DNA of 64,000 nucleotides from Temperatibacter sp965603205 (GTDB lineage: Bacteria; Pseudomonadota; Alphaproteobacteria; Sphingomonadales; Kordiimonadaceae). Both the position numbers and the translations under genes were made by a program. Location of the stretch: positions 1 to 64,000 of the forward strand of contig CBFDCC010000004.1 of NCBI GenBank assembly GCA_965603205.1, given 5' to 3'. Shown in pieces: positions 42,743 to 53,500 of this stretch. The notes beneath the pieces were generated by a model. That model was not told where the DNA came from, searched no databases, and was given only the letters and a program-made list of their open reading frames with translations. How positions within the stretch are numbered: position 1 is the stretch's first letter; every line of letters starts with the position of its first letter.

Positions 42743-44149
42743 TCAGCCTAATTTCTCAAGCTCTTTGGGCAGATCATGTGCCCATTTGGTGATAGTGCCA
42801 GCGCCGAGGCAAATAACAACATCTCCAGGGTTTATCCGTCCACTCACTTCTACAGCTAGGTCTTCTTGACCATTTATTATATCTACGTCTTTGTGACCAT
42901 GGGCGCGTAGCCCAGCGGCTAAGTCATCATGACCAGCACCAACGATCAGCTCTTCACCCGCAGTAAACACTGGCGCAACGATCACACTATCGGCGTCATT
43001 AAAGCAGGTACAAAATTCTTCAAACAAGCTTTTAAGACGCGTATATCGATGTGGCTGCACCACAGCGATAACTTTGCCATCAAAACTGTCACGCGCGGCC
43101 TTTAATACAGCTGCTATCTCAACGGGGTGATGGCCATAATCATCTATCACTGTCACACCGTTTACTTCGCCTGTTTTAGTGAAACGTCTTTTTACACCAC
43201 TGAAATTAGCAAAGGCTGTTCGCAGATGCTCATCACTCACGCTCATCTCTAGGCCAACAGCAATAGCTGCCAGCGCATTTTGAACATTATGGTCACCTGG
43301 CATGGGTAGGTGAATGTCGTTAATGATACGCTCTGCACTTTCAGCTGTCGCAGCAAGCGCCACATCAAATGTCACACCACCACGCTCATTGCGCAAATTC
43401 ACACCTCTAACAGCGGCTTGTGGTGACAGGCCGTAAGGTACTAATTTACGGTCCCTGATCTGCGGGATAAGGCCCTGTACTTCTGGATGATCAATACACA
43501 TGATCGCAGCGCCATAAAATGGCACGCGCTCTAAAAATAATCTGAAAGCTGCTTTTTCCGCCTCAAAGTCACCGTAAAAATCTAAATGCTCTGGATCCAT
43601 ATTAGTGACGACAGCTAAGGTTGCTGGTAGCTTAACAAAAGTGCCATCGCTTTCATCTGCCTCGACAACCATCCAGTCACCCTCGCCCATACGGGCATTG
43701 GTGCCATAAGCATTAATAATACCGCCATTGATTACCGTTGGATCAACACCAGCAGCCTCTAAAACGCAAGCCACCATTGAAGTGGTGGTGGTTTTACCAT
43801 GCGTCCCAGCAACGGACACACACCATTTAAGCCGCATAAGCTCTGCCAACATTTCAGCGCGGCGTACAATAGGTAAATTACGCGCTCTCGCTGCCAGTAA
43901 CTCGCCATTATCAGGCTTAATAGCCGTTGATACAACAACAACACGCGCGACCCCCAAATCCTCACCCGTTTGACCAATGGATACATCAATACCAAGACCA
44001 CGTAGACGCTGAACATTGGGGTTTTCAGCCATATCAGAGCCCTGCACTTGATAACCAAGATTATGCATAACCTCAGCAATGCCTGACATACCGATACCAC
44101 CAATACCGATGAAATGAACCATGCCTATATCGAATGGAACTTCTTTCAT
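42743..44149 (-). CDS. murC: UDP-N-acetylmuramate--L-alanine ligase
   Basis: Adds L-Ala to UDP-MurNAc. The N-terminal HFIGIGGIGMSGIAEV, ATP loop AGTHGKTTTTSMV, and central DYGHHPVEI and PHRYTR motifs are those of MurC. 468 residues. The start overlaps the murG stop by 4 bases (ATGA). Confidence 0.98.
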   Translation of the reverse strand: MKEVPFDIGMVHFIGIGGIGMSGIAEVMHNLGYQVQGSDMAENPNVQRLRGLGIDVSIGQTGEDLGVARVVVVSTAIKPDNGELLAARARNLPIVRRAEMLAELMRLKWCVSVAGTHGKTTTTSMVACVLEAAGVDPTVINGGIINAYGTNARMGEGDWMVVEADESDGTFVKLPATLAVVTNMDPEHLDFYGDFEAEKAAFRLFLERVPFYGAAIMCIDHPEVQGLIPQIRDRKLVPYGLSPQAAVRGVNLRNERGGVTFDVALAATAESAERIINDIHLPMPGDHNVQNALAAIAVGLEMSVSDEHLRTAFANFSGVKRRFTKTGEVNGVTVIDDYGHHPVEIAAVLKAARDSFDGKVIAVVQPHRYTRLKSLFEEFCTCFNDADSVIVAPVFTAGEELIVGAGHDDLAAGLRAHGHKDVDIINGQEDLAVEVSGRINPGDVVICLGAGTITKWAHDLPKELEKLG

Positions 44150-45249
44150 GATTTTTCACCCTTACTCATACAATTCTCTATTAAATCTGCTAAATTTTCT
44201 GCGGCCTGTGGCACACCCATATTTTTAGCGGCTTTTGCAGCAGCTTCTAACTGGCTACTGTCTAGATATAATTTTGAGATCAGCGTTCTAATCTCAACAC
44301 CATCAATTTTAGTCTCGTCAAACGACCAAGCTGCACCAACATCTTCTAAGATTTTAGCATTACTAGTTTGATGATCATCCATAGCAATAGCCAACGGCAC
44401 CAAAATAGACGGACGCCCCAAAACCGATATCTCAGCCAGCGATGATGCTCCAGCGCGCGAACATACTATATGCGCCTTTGCCATTCGCTCAGGTACATCC
44501 GTGAAATAGCTGCGTACATCAGCGCTAACTTCTGCACCGTTATATATATCCTTAACACTGTCTATATCCTCGGGACGTGCCTGATGCGATACTTTGATAT
44601 GATTGCGCATCTCAGCAGGCAAATCAGCAATCGCACGTGGGAAAATCTCTGATAAAATACGAGCGCCTTGGCTGCCCCCCATGATCAAAATATTCATTTT
44701 CGCCGCTTTTACAGTGTCATTATAAGGCGTGTCAGCAAACTTTAAAATCGCACTTCTAACTGGATTACCCGTTAGAGCAGTTTTAACACCTGCGGGCACG
44801 AGACTTGTATTCTCGTATGCTAGTGCGAGTGTATGGCAGCCTTTAGCCATTAAACGATTAACTCGTCCAAGAACTGTATTTTGTTCATGCAACATATAAG
44901 GCACGCTCTTCAGTCTTGCCGCTAACACAGCTGGTAAAGAGGGGTAACCACCAAATCCAATCACAATATCAGGCTTAGAGGCCTTATATAATTTAAGGCA
45001 CTCAAAACTACTGCGTATTATAGTAACAAGCCCTTTGATCTTGCCAATCAAGCCACCACTTAAGCCCGTCGTCGCAAGCACATGTCTGTCATAATTTGTC
45101 ATAATATCGCGGTAGGCATCGCCGCGCTGGTCTGTAATAAGTGTTACTTTATGTCCACGAGCACGCAGAATATCACCCACACCTTCAGCTGGCACCATGT
45201 GACCACCTGTTCCGCCAGCAGCGATAATGATATGCCTTAACACACTCAT
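44146..45249 (-). CDS. murG: UDP-GlcNAc:lipid I GlcNAc transferase
   Basis: Makes lipid II on the cytosolic face. It has the GT28 features: AAGGTGGHMVPA at the N-terminus, GFGGYPSLPAVLAA, LIMGGSQGARILSE and SRAGASSLAEISVLGRPSILVP. 367 residues. It overlaps both neighbours by 4 bases. Confidence 0.97.
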   Translation of the reverse strand: MSVLRHIIIAAGGTGGHMVPAEGVGDILRARGHKVTLITDQRGDAYRDIMTNYDRHVLATTGLSGGLIGKIKGLVTIIRSSFECLKLYKASKPDIVIGFGGYPSLPAVLAARLKSVPYMLHEQNTVLGRVNRLMAKGCHTLALAYENTSLVPAGVKTALTGNPVRSAILKFADTPYNDTVKAAKMNILIMGGSQGARILSEIFPRAIADLPAEMRNHIKVSHQARPEDIDSVKDIYNGAEVSADVRSYFTDVPERMAKAHIVCSRAGASSLAEISVLGRPSILVPLAIAMDDHQTSNAKILEDVGAAWSFDETKIDGVEIRTLISKLYLDSSQLEAAAKAAKNMGVPQAAENLADLIENCMSKGEKS

Positions 45250-46424
45250 GTGCCGCCCTCATTTAAACTATCATTCCACTGATCACCGCCCCAACTATCA
45301 GTCCTGTTTTCCTTGCGCAGGAAACGATTGTGGCGAGTCAGGGATAAGACCATCCCCATACCAATAGCAAGCGCTAACATGGATGAACCACCATATGAAA
45401 TAAAGGGCAGCGTCATGCCCTTAGCAGGTAAAAGTGACAAATTAACGCCTATATTGATGAGAGCCTGAAAACCAAATTGCATCAGCAAACCTGACACGGC
45501 CAACACACTAAATGGATCTTCTTCCTCTAGTAAATTAGATAGGCCCCGCACAACAATACTGACGAACAATAATAAAAGCATCACACAGGCAATCGCGCCG
45601 AACTCTTCACCGAGCACCGCAAAAATATAATCCGTATGTGCATCAGGTAAATTCAGCTTTACGACCCCCTCACCCGGCCCGCGCCCAAGCAAGCCACCAG
45701 ACTGAAAAGCTTCTAGTGACTTTTCCGTTTGAAAATTATCACCCTTTGAAGGATCTAAAAACCGATCAATACGTGAGGATACATGTGGCAAGAATAAATA
45801 GCCCATACCAACACCAAAAACACCAGCTAGACCTGCACTGATCACCCACAGCAGTGGCATGCCAGCAATCGTTAGCATACCAATAAAGACCATCGACACG
45901 AGCATTGCTTGACCAAAGTCTGGCTGTAACACAAGCAAACCAACCACAATTACAAAAATCACCATCGCCATGCGCTTAGCAGGGATTTTAGTATCATCAA
46001 AACCAGCTGACAATAACCAGCCAACCGTTACAATGAACATTGGTTTCATAAATTCAGATGGTTGAAGCGTAAAGCCTGGTAATTGTATCCAGCGGTGAGC
46101 ACCCTTAATTTCAGGTCCTATAAACAGGGTCAAAATAATTAAGGCAAGCGTTATAGGAAAACCAACAATAGCGATCCTACGCACCCAAATACGCGGCATT
46201 AAAGATATACCAACAACCGTTATCAGCCCCATAGTTAGAAACACAAGCTGGCGCTTAACAAAATGGTAGCTTTCAAGCCCAATACGCTCTGCAACAGCTG
46301 GGCTAGCAGTGAGTATTAGCCATAGGCCTGTACACATAAGTATAAAAATTAATGCTAAAAGCCAGCGATCAACTGTCCACCACCAACGGCTAATGACACT
46401 ATTATCTGTGCGAGAGAAAATCAT
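45246..46424 (-). CDS. ftsW: lipid II-polymerising SEDS protein FtsW
   Basis: A multi-pass membrane glycosyltransferase that polymerises septal peptidoglycan with FtsI. It has about ten membrane segments, the SEDS motifs LQPSEFMKPMF and QPDFGQAML, and the C-terminal LPFISYGGSSMLA. 392 residues. Overlaps murD and murG by 4 bases. Confidence 0.97.
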   Translation of the reverse strand: MIFSRTDNSVISRWWWTVDRWLLALIFILMCTGLWLILTASPAVAERIGLESYHFVKRQLVFLTMGLITVVGISLMPRIWVRRIAIVGFPITLALIILTLFIGPEIKGAHRWIQLPGFTLQPSEFMKPMFIVTVGWLLSAGFDDTKIPAKRMAMVIFVIVVGLLVLQPDFGQAMLVSMVFIGMLTIAGMPLLWVISAGLAGVFGVGMGYLFLPHVSSRIDRFLDPSKGDNFQTEKSLEAFQSGGLLGRGPGEGVVKLNLPDAHTDYIFAVLGEEFGAIACVMLLLLFVSIVVRGLSNLLEEEDPFSVLAVSGLLMQFGFQALINIGVNLSLLPAKGMTLPFISYGGSSMLALAIGMGMVLSLTRHNRFLRKENRTDSWGGDQWNDSLNEGGT

Positions 46425-47782
46425 GCTGCTTTCTCCGCTAAATCTAAGACTAGCTTTCTAAATTTATCGCCACGCGCTTCAAAATGAAGAAATTGATCAA
46501 AAGCTGCACAGGCAGGCGACATCAATATAACATCCCCTGATGAAGCATTCGCACTAGCCTCGGCAACAGCATTTTCTAGTGTATCACTTAAGCTGCTATC
46601 TACATCTTCAGGCAAATTTTCAAACATCATGGCAGCCGCTTCACCGATTAAATAAGCTTTCTTGATATGATGCATATATGGCATTAAGGCTTGGATATTA
46701 TCTTCCTTCACCCTACCGCCAGCGATCCAGTGAATATTAGTAAAACTAGCAAGAGCGCGAGCCGCAGCATCCACATTAGTTGCTTTACTATCATTGATAT
46801 AAGTAACGCCACCTATTTCAGCAATGCGTTCTTGACGGTGTGCTAAACCTGGAAAGCTTTTAAATGAAGCTATCATATCTTCTATCTCTAAGCCCAGCAC
46901 CCGCCCTACAGCAAAAGCAGCCGCAGCATTTTGCCAGTTATGCTGCCCCTTTAAAGTCGGTACATCTGCCACACTGCCCATCATCACCGTTTCACCGTTA
47001 TCGGCTTCAAACAATAAACCATCACTGACATAAACACCTGATTCTAATCGTTCATTAACCGATATAGTTACGACATCTTGTGTGCAATGCGCTGCGATTT
47101 CTTGACCGTATTCATCATCAATACTGATCACGGCACTACCTGCGTCTTGCATCTCAAACAAACGCGCCTTTGCCGCCACATAACCCGCCATATCACCATG
47201 GCGATCAAGATGATCAGGTGATACGTTGATTAAGACCGTGACATCGGGGCGAAAATCATGGGTTAAATCTATTTGATATGATGACATTTCAAGCACATAT
47301 ACACCACCTGAAGGCAAAGAATCTAACGACATTAGACCAGTACCAATATTACCTGCCATTACAGAATCTTTACCGCAACTGCTAATCATATGATGAATAA
47401 GCGCCGTGGTAGTTGACTTGCCGTTCGTACCCGTAATAGCCACGGTTTTATGCGGCGGCAAACTAGGCTGCGCCCAAGCAAATAAATCAAAATCACCAAT
47501 AACTGGCACGCCAGCTTGTTGAGCCTTTAAAACTAGCTTATGCGGCTTGGGGTGCGTTAGCGGCACACCAGGTGCTACAACAAAATAATCAACATCACCA
47601 AAATCAGCGGTATATAAATCAACGGCTACACTTGTCACCTGTTCACAGTGCTCAGTATTATCATCCCACGCAAGCACAGTAGCCCCACTCGCTACTAAAG
47701 CCTCAACCACAGCAATACCTGTGCGCGCAAGTCCAAATACGGCGATAGTTTTACCTTGATATGTATCACTTACTATCAACAA
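46421..47782 (-). CDS. murD: UDP-N-acetylmuramoylalanine--D-glutamate ligase
   Basis: Adds D-Glu. It has VFGLARTGIAVVEALV, the ATP loop ITGTNGKSTTTALI, NVSPDHLDRH and a central INDSKATNVDAA. 453 residues. The start is TTG at 47782 with AGGGAC upstream; no in-frame ATG precedes the first conserved block. Six bases follow the mraY stop. Confidence 0.97.
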   Translation of the reverse strand: MLIVSDTYQGKTIAVFGLARTGIAVVEALVASGATVLAWDDNTEHCEQVTSVAVDLYTADFGDVDYFVVAPGVPLTHPKPHKLVLKAQQAGVPVIGDFDLFAWAQPSLPPHKTVAITGTNGKSTTTALIHHMISSCGKDSVMAGNIGTGLMSLDSLPSGGVYVLEMSSYQIDLTHDFRPDVTVLINVSPDHLDRHGDMAGYVAAKARLFEMQDAGSAVISIDDEYGQEIAAHCTQDVVTISVNERLESGVYVSDGLLFEADNGETVMMGSVADVPTLKGQHNWQNAAAAFAVGRVLGLEIEDMIASFKSFPGLAHRQERIAEIGGVTYINDSKATNVDAAARALASFTNIHWIAGGRVKEDNIQALMPYMHHIKKAYLIGEAAAMMFENLPEDVDSSLSDTLENAVAEASANASSGDVILMSPACAAFDQFLHFEARGDKFRKLVLDLAEKAA

Positions 47783-47788
47783 ATGTCC

Positions 47789-48865
47789 CTAGCGTAGTTT
47801 TAATGTTGCAAGGCCAATAAGAGCCAAGATGAAGGAAATAATCCAAAAGCGAACGACGATAGTTGGCTCTGCCCAACCTTTTTGCTCATAGTGATGATGA
47901 AGGGGTGCCATGCGGAAAACCCGCTTGCCCGTTAGTTTAAAGGATATGACCTGAACGATCACCGATACGGTTTCAAGAACAAACAACCCACCAATAATCA
48001 CAAGCACAATCTCATGCTTCGTCACGGCTGCTATACTGCCCAGTGCACCGCCTAGTGCTAGTGACCCTGTATCACCCATAAAGATCATCGCTGGTGGTGC
48101 ATTGAACCATAAAAAACCAAGACCTGCGCCAATGATAGCACCGCAAACAACCGCCAACTCACCCGCACCCGCGATATGCGTCACACCCAAATAATTACTA
48201 AAGACAGCATTACCTACAAGATAAGAGATCAAACCAAAAGCAGAAGCTGCAATAATAACAGGCATGATCGCCAGACCATCGAGACCATCCGTGAGATTAA
48301 CCGCATTTGACGTACCAACAATGACAATAATGATGAAAGGAATATACATCAGACCCAGATTAATCAGCATGTCCTTGAATAAAGGCACCGCCATTGTTGG
48401 TCCTGCTAGCTGCATTAAATACCACGCAACAGAGCCTGCTATTAAACATTCAATACCGAATTTTATTTTACCAGAAAACCCCGCAGTGGATGACCTTGAT
48501 ACCTTAGCATAATCATCAATGAAACCAATAAGACCAAAGCTAAGTGTTACACCAAGCACAATCCAAACATAAGGGTTTGAAAGGTCCGCCCAAAGCAGAA
48601 TTGAAACAGAAAGGGCTAACAATATCATGAAACCGCCCATAGTCGGCGTTCCAGCCTTTTCAATAATGTGACGCTCTGGGCCATCTTCACGGATTGGCTG
48701 GCCTTTTTTCTGCCGTGACTTGAGCATTCGAATGATCATAGGGCCAAAAATGAAACATATAATCAGGGCAGTTATAACTGCACCACCTGTCCTAAAAGTC
48801 AGATAACGGAATAAGTTAAAAAACCCGCCCTGATCTGCTAGTGGTGCTAATAAATTATATAACAT
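47789..48865 (-). CDS. mraY: phospho-N-acetylmuramoyl-pentapeptide-transferase
   Basis: The membrane enzyme that forms lipid I. It has about ten membrane segments, with GTPTMGGFMILL, FIDDYAKVSR, NAVNLTDGLDGLA, MGDTGSLALGG and APLHHHYEQKGW. 358 residues. AGGAGCG precedes the ATG. Confidence 0.98.
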   Translation of the reverse strand: MLYNLLAPLADQGGFFNLFRYLTFRTGGAVITALIICFIFGPMIIRMLKSRQKKGQPIREDGPERHIIEKAGTPTMGGFMILLALSVSILLWADLSNPYVWIVLGVTLSFGLIGFIDDYAKVSRSSTAGFSGKIKFGIECLIAGSVAWYLMQLAGPTMAVPLFKDMLINLGLMYIPFIIIVIVGTSNAVNLTDGLDGLAIMPVIIAASAFGLISYLVGNAVFSNYLGVTHIAGAGELAVVCGAIIGAGLGFLWFNAPPAMIFMGDTGSLALGGALGSIAAVTKHEIVLVIIGGLFVLETVSVIVQVISFKLTGKRVFRMAPLHHHYEQKGWAEPTIVVRFWIISFILALIGLATLKLR

Positions 48866-48886
48866 ACTTTCGCTCCTAAATTGCGA

Positions 48887-50350
48887 CTACTCAGCCGCTA
48901 ATGTTCCAGAATCATAATTGCCTAGGATTATGGCCTTTTCATCCGCACAAAAATTAATGACCTCCTGCACCAATGTGCCTAAGCCTATTGCATTAGATCC
49001 TTTGACAAATATTTGATCGTTGGGGTGAATATTGACCTTTAGATATTGCGCAGCAGCCTGAGCATCCTCACAGCCAGTGACCATGATACCCGCCGTCTCT
49101 GCAGCAAAAGTCATCATTGGACCCACGGCAACGATGTGATTAATGTCTGCCGCTTTCAAATAATCAACTAATTCCACATGCGCTTTTTCCGTGCCATCAC
49201 CTAGCTCTTGCATATCACCAAGCACAGCGAAACGACGCTGACCACGTTTTGCAGGCAGCATGGAGAAACGCTTTAATGCTGATTTCATCGATAAAGGATT
49301 AGCGTTATAACTATCATCTAGTAATGTTACTAGTCCATCACCCATATCTAATTCATAAAGACGCCCACGGCCAACCTCGACCTCTAGTGAGGCAAGGGCA
49401 AGTGACGCCTCAACCACATCAGCGCCAACAGCCTGTGCCGCCGCCAACACCAATAGTGCATTCAGTGCCCATTCAGGCCCCGGTTGGTTAATCTTAAATG
49501 TCAGGATTAAATTACCCATAGACGCAGTCATACAGGTACAATCCATATGCTCGACCATACGCAAAGGATATATATCGCCATTGCCAGCCGATAAGCTCAC
49601 TTTGACTAGCTCTACGCCCTTGGCTAAAGCCTTTTCCGCCAATAGATCAACATACTCATGATTACAGGCAATAATCACTGTTGAACCTGCCTTCATACCA
49701 TCTAATATACTTGCCTTTTCACGGGCAATATCCTCAACACTATCAAAGGCAGCCGCATGAGCAACACCAATAGATGTAATTATTGCAACATCAGGACTTA
49801 ATTGATCTGACAAGGCTTTAATCTCACCTGGCCCTGACATACCCATCTCGAAAATGCCGTGTGCGCTAGATTTTGGCATACGCGCAACAGATAGCGGCAT
49901 ACCCACATGATTATTAAAACTGCGAATACTTGAATGTGCCTTATTGTCTCCAGAGAGGGCTTTTCTTAGCGCTTGAACTACACTTGTTTTACCAGCACTG
50001 CCCGTCACGCCGATGACCTGAGCATCTGTGCGTTTACGCGCAGCCGCACTTAATGCCTGAAGCGCTTTGAATGTATCATCCACATAAATTAGGCGCGGAT
50101 CATGCTCATCAATTTTTTTAACGACCTGACTAACCATGGCGGCTACAGCACCATTATCAAACGCCTGCATCACATAATCATGACCATCCATAGCCTCGCC
50201 CTTTAAGGCAATAAACAGATCACCAGCGATAACATCGCGACTGTCAATTTGAACACCATCAATAATGATAGAGCCTGTTGTATTCAGCGCTGCGCGCCCG
50301 CCACAAACACTAGTAACATGCTCATTTGTCCATAAAGGTTTATTGATCAT
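48887..50350 (-). CDS. murF: UDP-MurNAc-tripeptide--D-Ala-D-Ala ligase
   Basis: Adds the D-Ala-D-Ala dipeptide. It has DSRDVIAGDLFIALKGE, the ATP loop VTGSAGKTSVVQAL, the EMGMSGPGEI segment and LLDDSYNANPLSMKSAL. 487 residues. Its substrate comes from Ddl, whose gene is missing from this cluster. A strong AGGAGGT ribosome-binding site; 4-base overlap with murE. Confidence 0.96.
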   Translation of the reverse strand: MINKPLWTNEHVTSVCGGRAALNTTGSIIIDGVQIDSRDVIAGDLFIALKGEAMDGHDYVMQAFDNGAVAAMVSQVVKKIDEHDPRLIYVDDTFKALQALSAAARKRTDAQVIGVTGSAGKTSVVQALRKALSGDNKAHSSIRSFNNHVGMPLSVARMPKSSAHGIFEMGMSGPGEIKALSDQLSPDVAIITSIGVAHAAAFDSVEDIAREKASILDGMKAGSTVIIACNHEYVDLLAEKALAKGVELVKVSLSAGNGDIYPLRMVEHMDCTCMTASMGNLILTFKINQPGPEWALNALLVLAAAQAVGADVVEASLALASLEVEVGRGRLYELDMGDGLVTLLDDSYNANPLSMKSALKRFSMLPAKRGQRRFAVLGDMQELGDGTEKAHVELVDYLKAADINHIVAVGPMMTFAAETAGIMVTGCEDAQAAAQYLKVNIHPNDQIFVKGSNAIGLGTLVQEVINFCADEKAIILGNYDSGTLAAE

Positions 50351-51792
50351 CCTAGACCTCCTAGTAAATGACGCACTGTAGCAATATCAGAGAAGGGGAT
50401 AATTTGATCACCCACTATTTGACCTTCTTCATGACCCTTGCCAGCAATGATCAACATATCATCAGTTTGCAAGCCCTCCATCGCTGCTGCTATTGCCGCA
50501 GCGCGGTCTCCAATTTCTTTTGCCTGCGGACAAGCAGCAAGTATTTGCGCGCGAATTGGGGCTGCATCTTCTGTGCGAGGATTATCATCGGTGACAAAAA
50601 CCGTATCGGCGCAGCGTGCTGCAACCTCTCCCATCATAGGGCGCTTACCAGCGTCGCGATCACCACCACAGCCAAACACGACATGTAATTTAGCTGGATT
50701 ATGAGCGCGGGCTGCCTTTAGCACGGTTTCAAGACCGTCTGGCGTATGGGCGTAATCCACATAAACGCTGCCACCCTTGTGTGTAGAGCCAATATATTCC
50801 ATACGACCCGGCACACCAACCAACCCTTCGAGACGTTCAAAAGCTGTAGCCATAGTCATGCCACTACTTGTAGCAAGGCCCGCAGCAAGCAAAGCATTAT
50901 CGGCTTGAAAACCACCAATCAGCGGTAACCTAATCTTATTAATAGCGCCACCATAGTTCACCGTTAAAACCATACCCGTTGATTTTGGCTCTATATCCAC
51001 AAGGCGAATATCGGCATCTGTATTACGGCCTGTCGTTAAAATGTTAATGCCGCGCCCCCATGTTAGGTCTTCAAGCATCTGACCCCAACGACCGTCTGTA
51101 TTAATCACAGCCAATTTACCGGGGCGCAATAATTCACCAAACAAGCGCGCCTTAGTATAAAAATAATGATTTTCGGTCTTGTGATAATCCATATGATCAC
51201 GACTTAAATTAGCAAAGCCTGCCGCCTCTATATCCACACCATCAAGACGGTACTGATCAAGACCATGCGATGAAGCCTCTAGCGCTGCGTGGGTAATGCC
51301 GCTAGTTGCCATATCTGATAAAGCTTTATGTATATGCGCTGGATCAGGCGTGGTTAAACCACCAGGGTGATTTAAACGATCCGATATAATACCTAATGTT
51401 CCCATACTAGCAGATACCATGCCCTCAGCGGACCAAATTTGGCGCACGAAATCGGCGATGGATGTTTTGCCGTTAGTACCAGTGATCGCAACCATATGCT
51501 CTGGTTGCTTATTATAAAAACGAGCAACAAGTTCAGCGTATTTACGGCGTGGGTTTTTATCTACTATCAGCGGAATATCAAAAACTGCTTCAACGTCTGG
51601 TGTAGATAATACTGCCGCTGCACCAGCTTTTATAGCTTGATCTATATAATCACGACCATCAACAACTGTACCAGGAAGAGCAACAAAAAGATCGCCGGGG
51701 CTCACATGTCTACTGTCAGCGGTCAAACCTGAAATCTGAACCTCTGCTGCTTGTGGGGAAATCCCCAACAGTATAGACAGTGCTACTGCCAC
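50347..51792 (-). CDS. murE: UDP-MurNAc-tripeptide synthetase (meso-diaminopimelate-adding type)
   Basis: Adds the third peptide residue. It has GLTADSRHVSPGDLFVALPG, the ATP loop ITGTNGKTSIADFV, DYAHTPDGLETVL and the DNPR motif (FVTDDNPRTED) that marks DAP-specific MurE. 481 residues. GTG start at 51792. Confidence 0.97.
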   Translation of the reverse strand: MAVALSILLGISPQAAEVQISGLTADSRHVSPGDLFVALPGTVVDGRDYIDQAIKAGAAAVLSTPDVEAVFDIPLIVDKNPRRKYAELVARFYNKQPEHMVAITGTNGKTSIADFVRQIWSAEGMVSASMGTLGIISDRLNHPGGLTTPDPAHIHKALSDMATSGITHAALEASSHGLDQYRLDGVDIEAAGFANLSRDHMDYHKTENHYFYTKARLFGELLRPGKLAVINTDGRWGQMLEDLTWGRGINILTTGRNTDADIRLVDIEPKSTGMVLTVNYGGAINKIRLPLIGGFQADNALLAAGLATSSGMTMATAFERLEGLVGVPGRMEYIGSTHKGGSVYVDYAHTPDGLETVLKAARAHNPAKLHVVFGCGGDRDAGKRPMMGEVAARCADTVFVTDDNPRTEDAAPIRAQILAACPQAKEIGDRAAAIAAAMEGLQTDDMLIIAGKGHEEGQIVGDQIIPFSDIATVRHLLGGLG

Positions 51793-51805
51793 GACATATC
51801 CTTTC

Positions 51806-53500
51806 CTATTTTTCGATCAGCAAGGCAACTTGTTGATATAATTTTGTATTTTCATCTTGCGGGGCCACACCAAGCATAGGTGCTGTACGCAAAATCACAT
51901 TGCGCACCACCGGTGCAGCTGTCCAACCACCAGAACTAAACCCATGGGTCGCCTTTGTGCCCTTTGGCTCATCAAGTAGTGCAAAAACTACATATTTTGG
52001 ATCGTCCATTGGGAAGGCACCAACAAAGGATGAAAGCAATGATTTTTTTGCGTAATGACCTGCTGAGGCTTTTTCTGCTGTACCTGTTTTACCGCCAACA
52101 CGGTATCCAATGGCATCAGCACGGCCACCCGTACCGACAGTTACCGCCATACGCATTAGCTGCCTAACCTGACGACTAGTCTCAGGTGCTATTACTTGCG
52201 CGCCCTCTTCCCACATCTCATTTTTCTTGATAAGTGTGGCCGGAATAAGCCGTCCACCGTTCACCATTGAGGCAATGCCGCGTGCTAGTTGCAGTGGTGA
52301 TACCGCGATACCATGACCATATGACACCGTCATGGCGTATATGTCAGCCCAGTTAGGTGGCAAAATAGGCGCTCCAACTTCCGCTAACTCAAGCGTTGCA
52401 GGCTCGAACATACCAATACGACGAAGAAAAGCCTGCTGGCGCTCAGCGCCCATATCAAGCGCCATTTTTGCCGTACCTATATTAGATGAAAAAGCATAAA
52501 TTTCTGGTACGTTTAAATAACGATTTTTTGCATGATCATCATTAATAGTATAGCGAGACTTAACTATTGGCGCTGATGCGTCATAGCCGCTGTTCATATC
52601 TACAACACCAGAATCAAGCGCGGCCGCCACGGTAAAGGTTTTAAAGGTAGAGCCAAGCTCATACACACCTTGCGATACGCGGTTAAAGCGCTGATCATCC
52701 CTAGTGTTTTCAATAGCGTTTGGATCATAATCAGGCAAGGATACCATAGCGATAACTTCGCCGTTATTCACGTCCATCACCAGACCTGCCGCCCCCTTGG
52801 CAGCATGAGCGCGCATAGCAGATGACAACTCGTCAGCCAGCGCGTGTTGAACACGAATATCCAGTGACAACTGCACTGCCTTTTTATTATCTGTCGTGAC
52901 CAAGCGCTCATCAAGGAAATTCTCGACCCCCGCCAAGCCTTTGCCATCAACATCAACATACCCAAGAACGTGCGAGGCTAAACGACCGTGAGGGTAAATA
53001 CGCTCTTCTTCACGGATAAATTTAAACCCTGGAATTCCCAGCGCATTCACTTGCCATTTTTGCGTCGGTGTTAACTTGCGCTTTAGCCAAATGAATGATT
53101 TTTTAGATGAAAATTGTGCTTGCAACTTTTCTTTAGATAATTCAGGTAAAACACTCACTAATTTAAGCGCAGCTACTTCAGCGTTAACAATCTTATCAGG
53201 CTCAACCGCCAGCGATGATGTCTCTAGATTAGTCGCGAGCACACGCCCTTCACGATCCAGAATATCAAGCCGCGCATATTTCACCTCTGGTACAACAATA
53301 CGCGGGCTAGCAACAATACGCGTGGTAACTCCATCTTCTGGCAAACCTAGATCAACAACACGCCCAGCCATTACCATAAATACAGCAAAAAAAGACATGA
53401 CGACAAATACAAGGCGGTTTCGTGCCACATTAAGTGCTGACTTTCTTGATCCTTCAATGGCGATACCATGCGATTGATTGGCTTCAAACATCATGTTCAT
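51806..53500 (-). CDS. ftsI: peptidoglycan transpeptidase FtsI (PBP3)
   Basis: The septal transpeptidase. One membrane helix (about 30-50) precedes a pedestal domain and the transpeptidase domain, with the active-site SxxK in ELGSTFKTF, SSN in AFSSNIG and KTG in GGKTGTAEK. 564 residues. It overlaps the ftsL end by 17 bases; GGGAGCG lies 8 bases before the ATG. Confidence 0.97.
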   Translation of the reverse strand: MNMMFEANQSHGIAIEGSRKSALNVARNRLVFVVMSFFAVFMVMAGRVVDLGLPEDGVTTRIVASPRIVVPEVKYARLDILDREGRVLATNLETSSLAVEPDKIVNAEVAALKLVSVLPELSKEKLQAQFSSKKSFIWLKRKLTPTQKWQVNALGIPGFKFIREEERIYPHGRLASHVLGYVDVDGKGLAGVENFLDERLVTTDNKKAVQLSLDIRVQHALADELSSAMRAHAAKGAAGLVMDVNNGEVIAMVSLPDYDPNAIENTRDDQRFNRVSQGVYELGSTFKTFTVAAALDSGVVDMNSGYDASAPIVKSRYTINDDHAKNRYLNVPEIYAFSSNIGTAKMALDMGAERQQAFLRRIGMFEPATLELAEVGAPILPPNWADIYAMTVSYGHGIAVSPLQLARGIASMVNGGRLIPATLIKKNEMWEEGAQVIAPETSRQVRQLMRMAVTVGTGGRADAIGYRVGGKTGTAEKASAGHYAKKSLLSSFVGAFPMDDPKYVVFALLDEPKGTKATHGFSSGGWTAAPVVRNVILRTAPMLGVAPQDENTKLYQQVALLIEK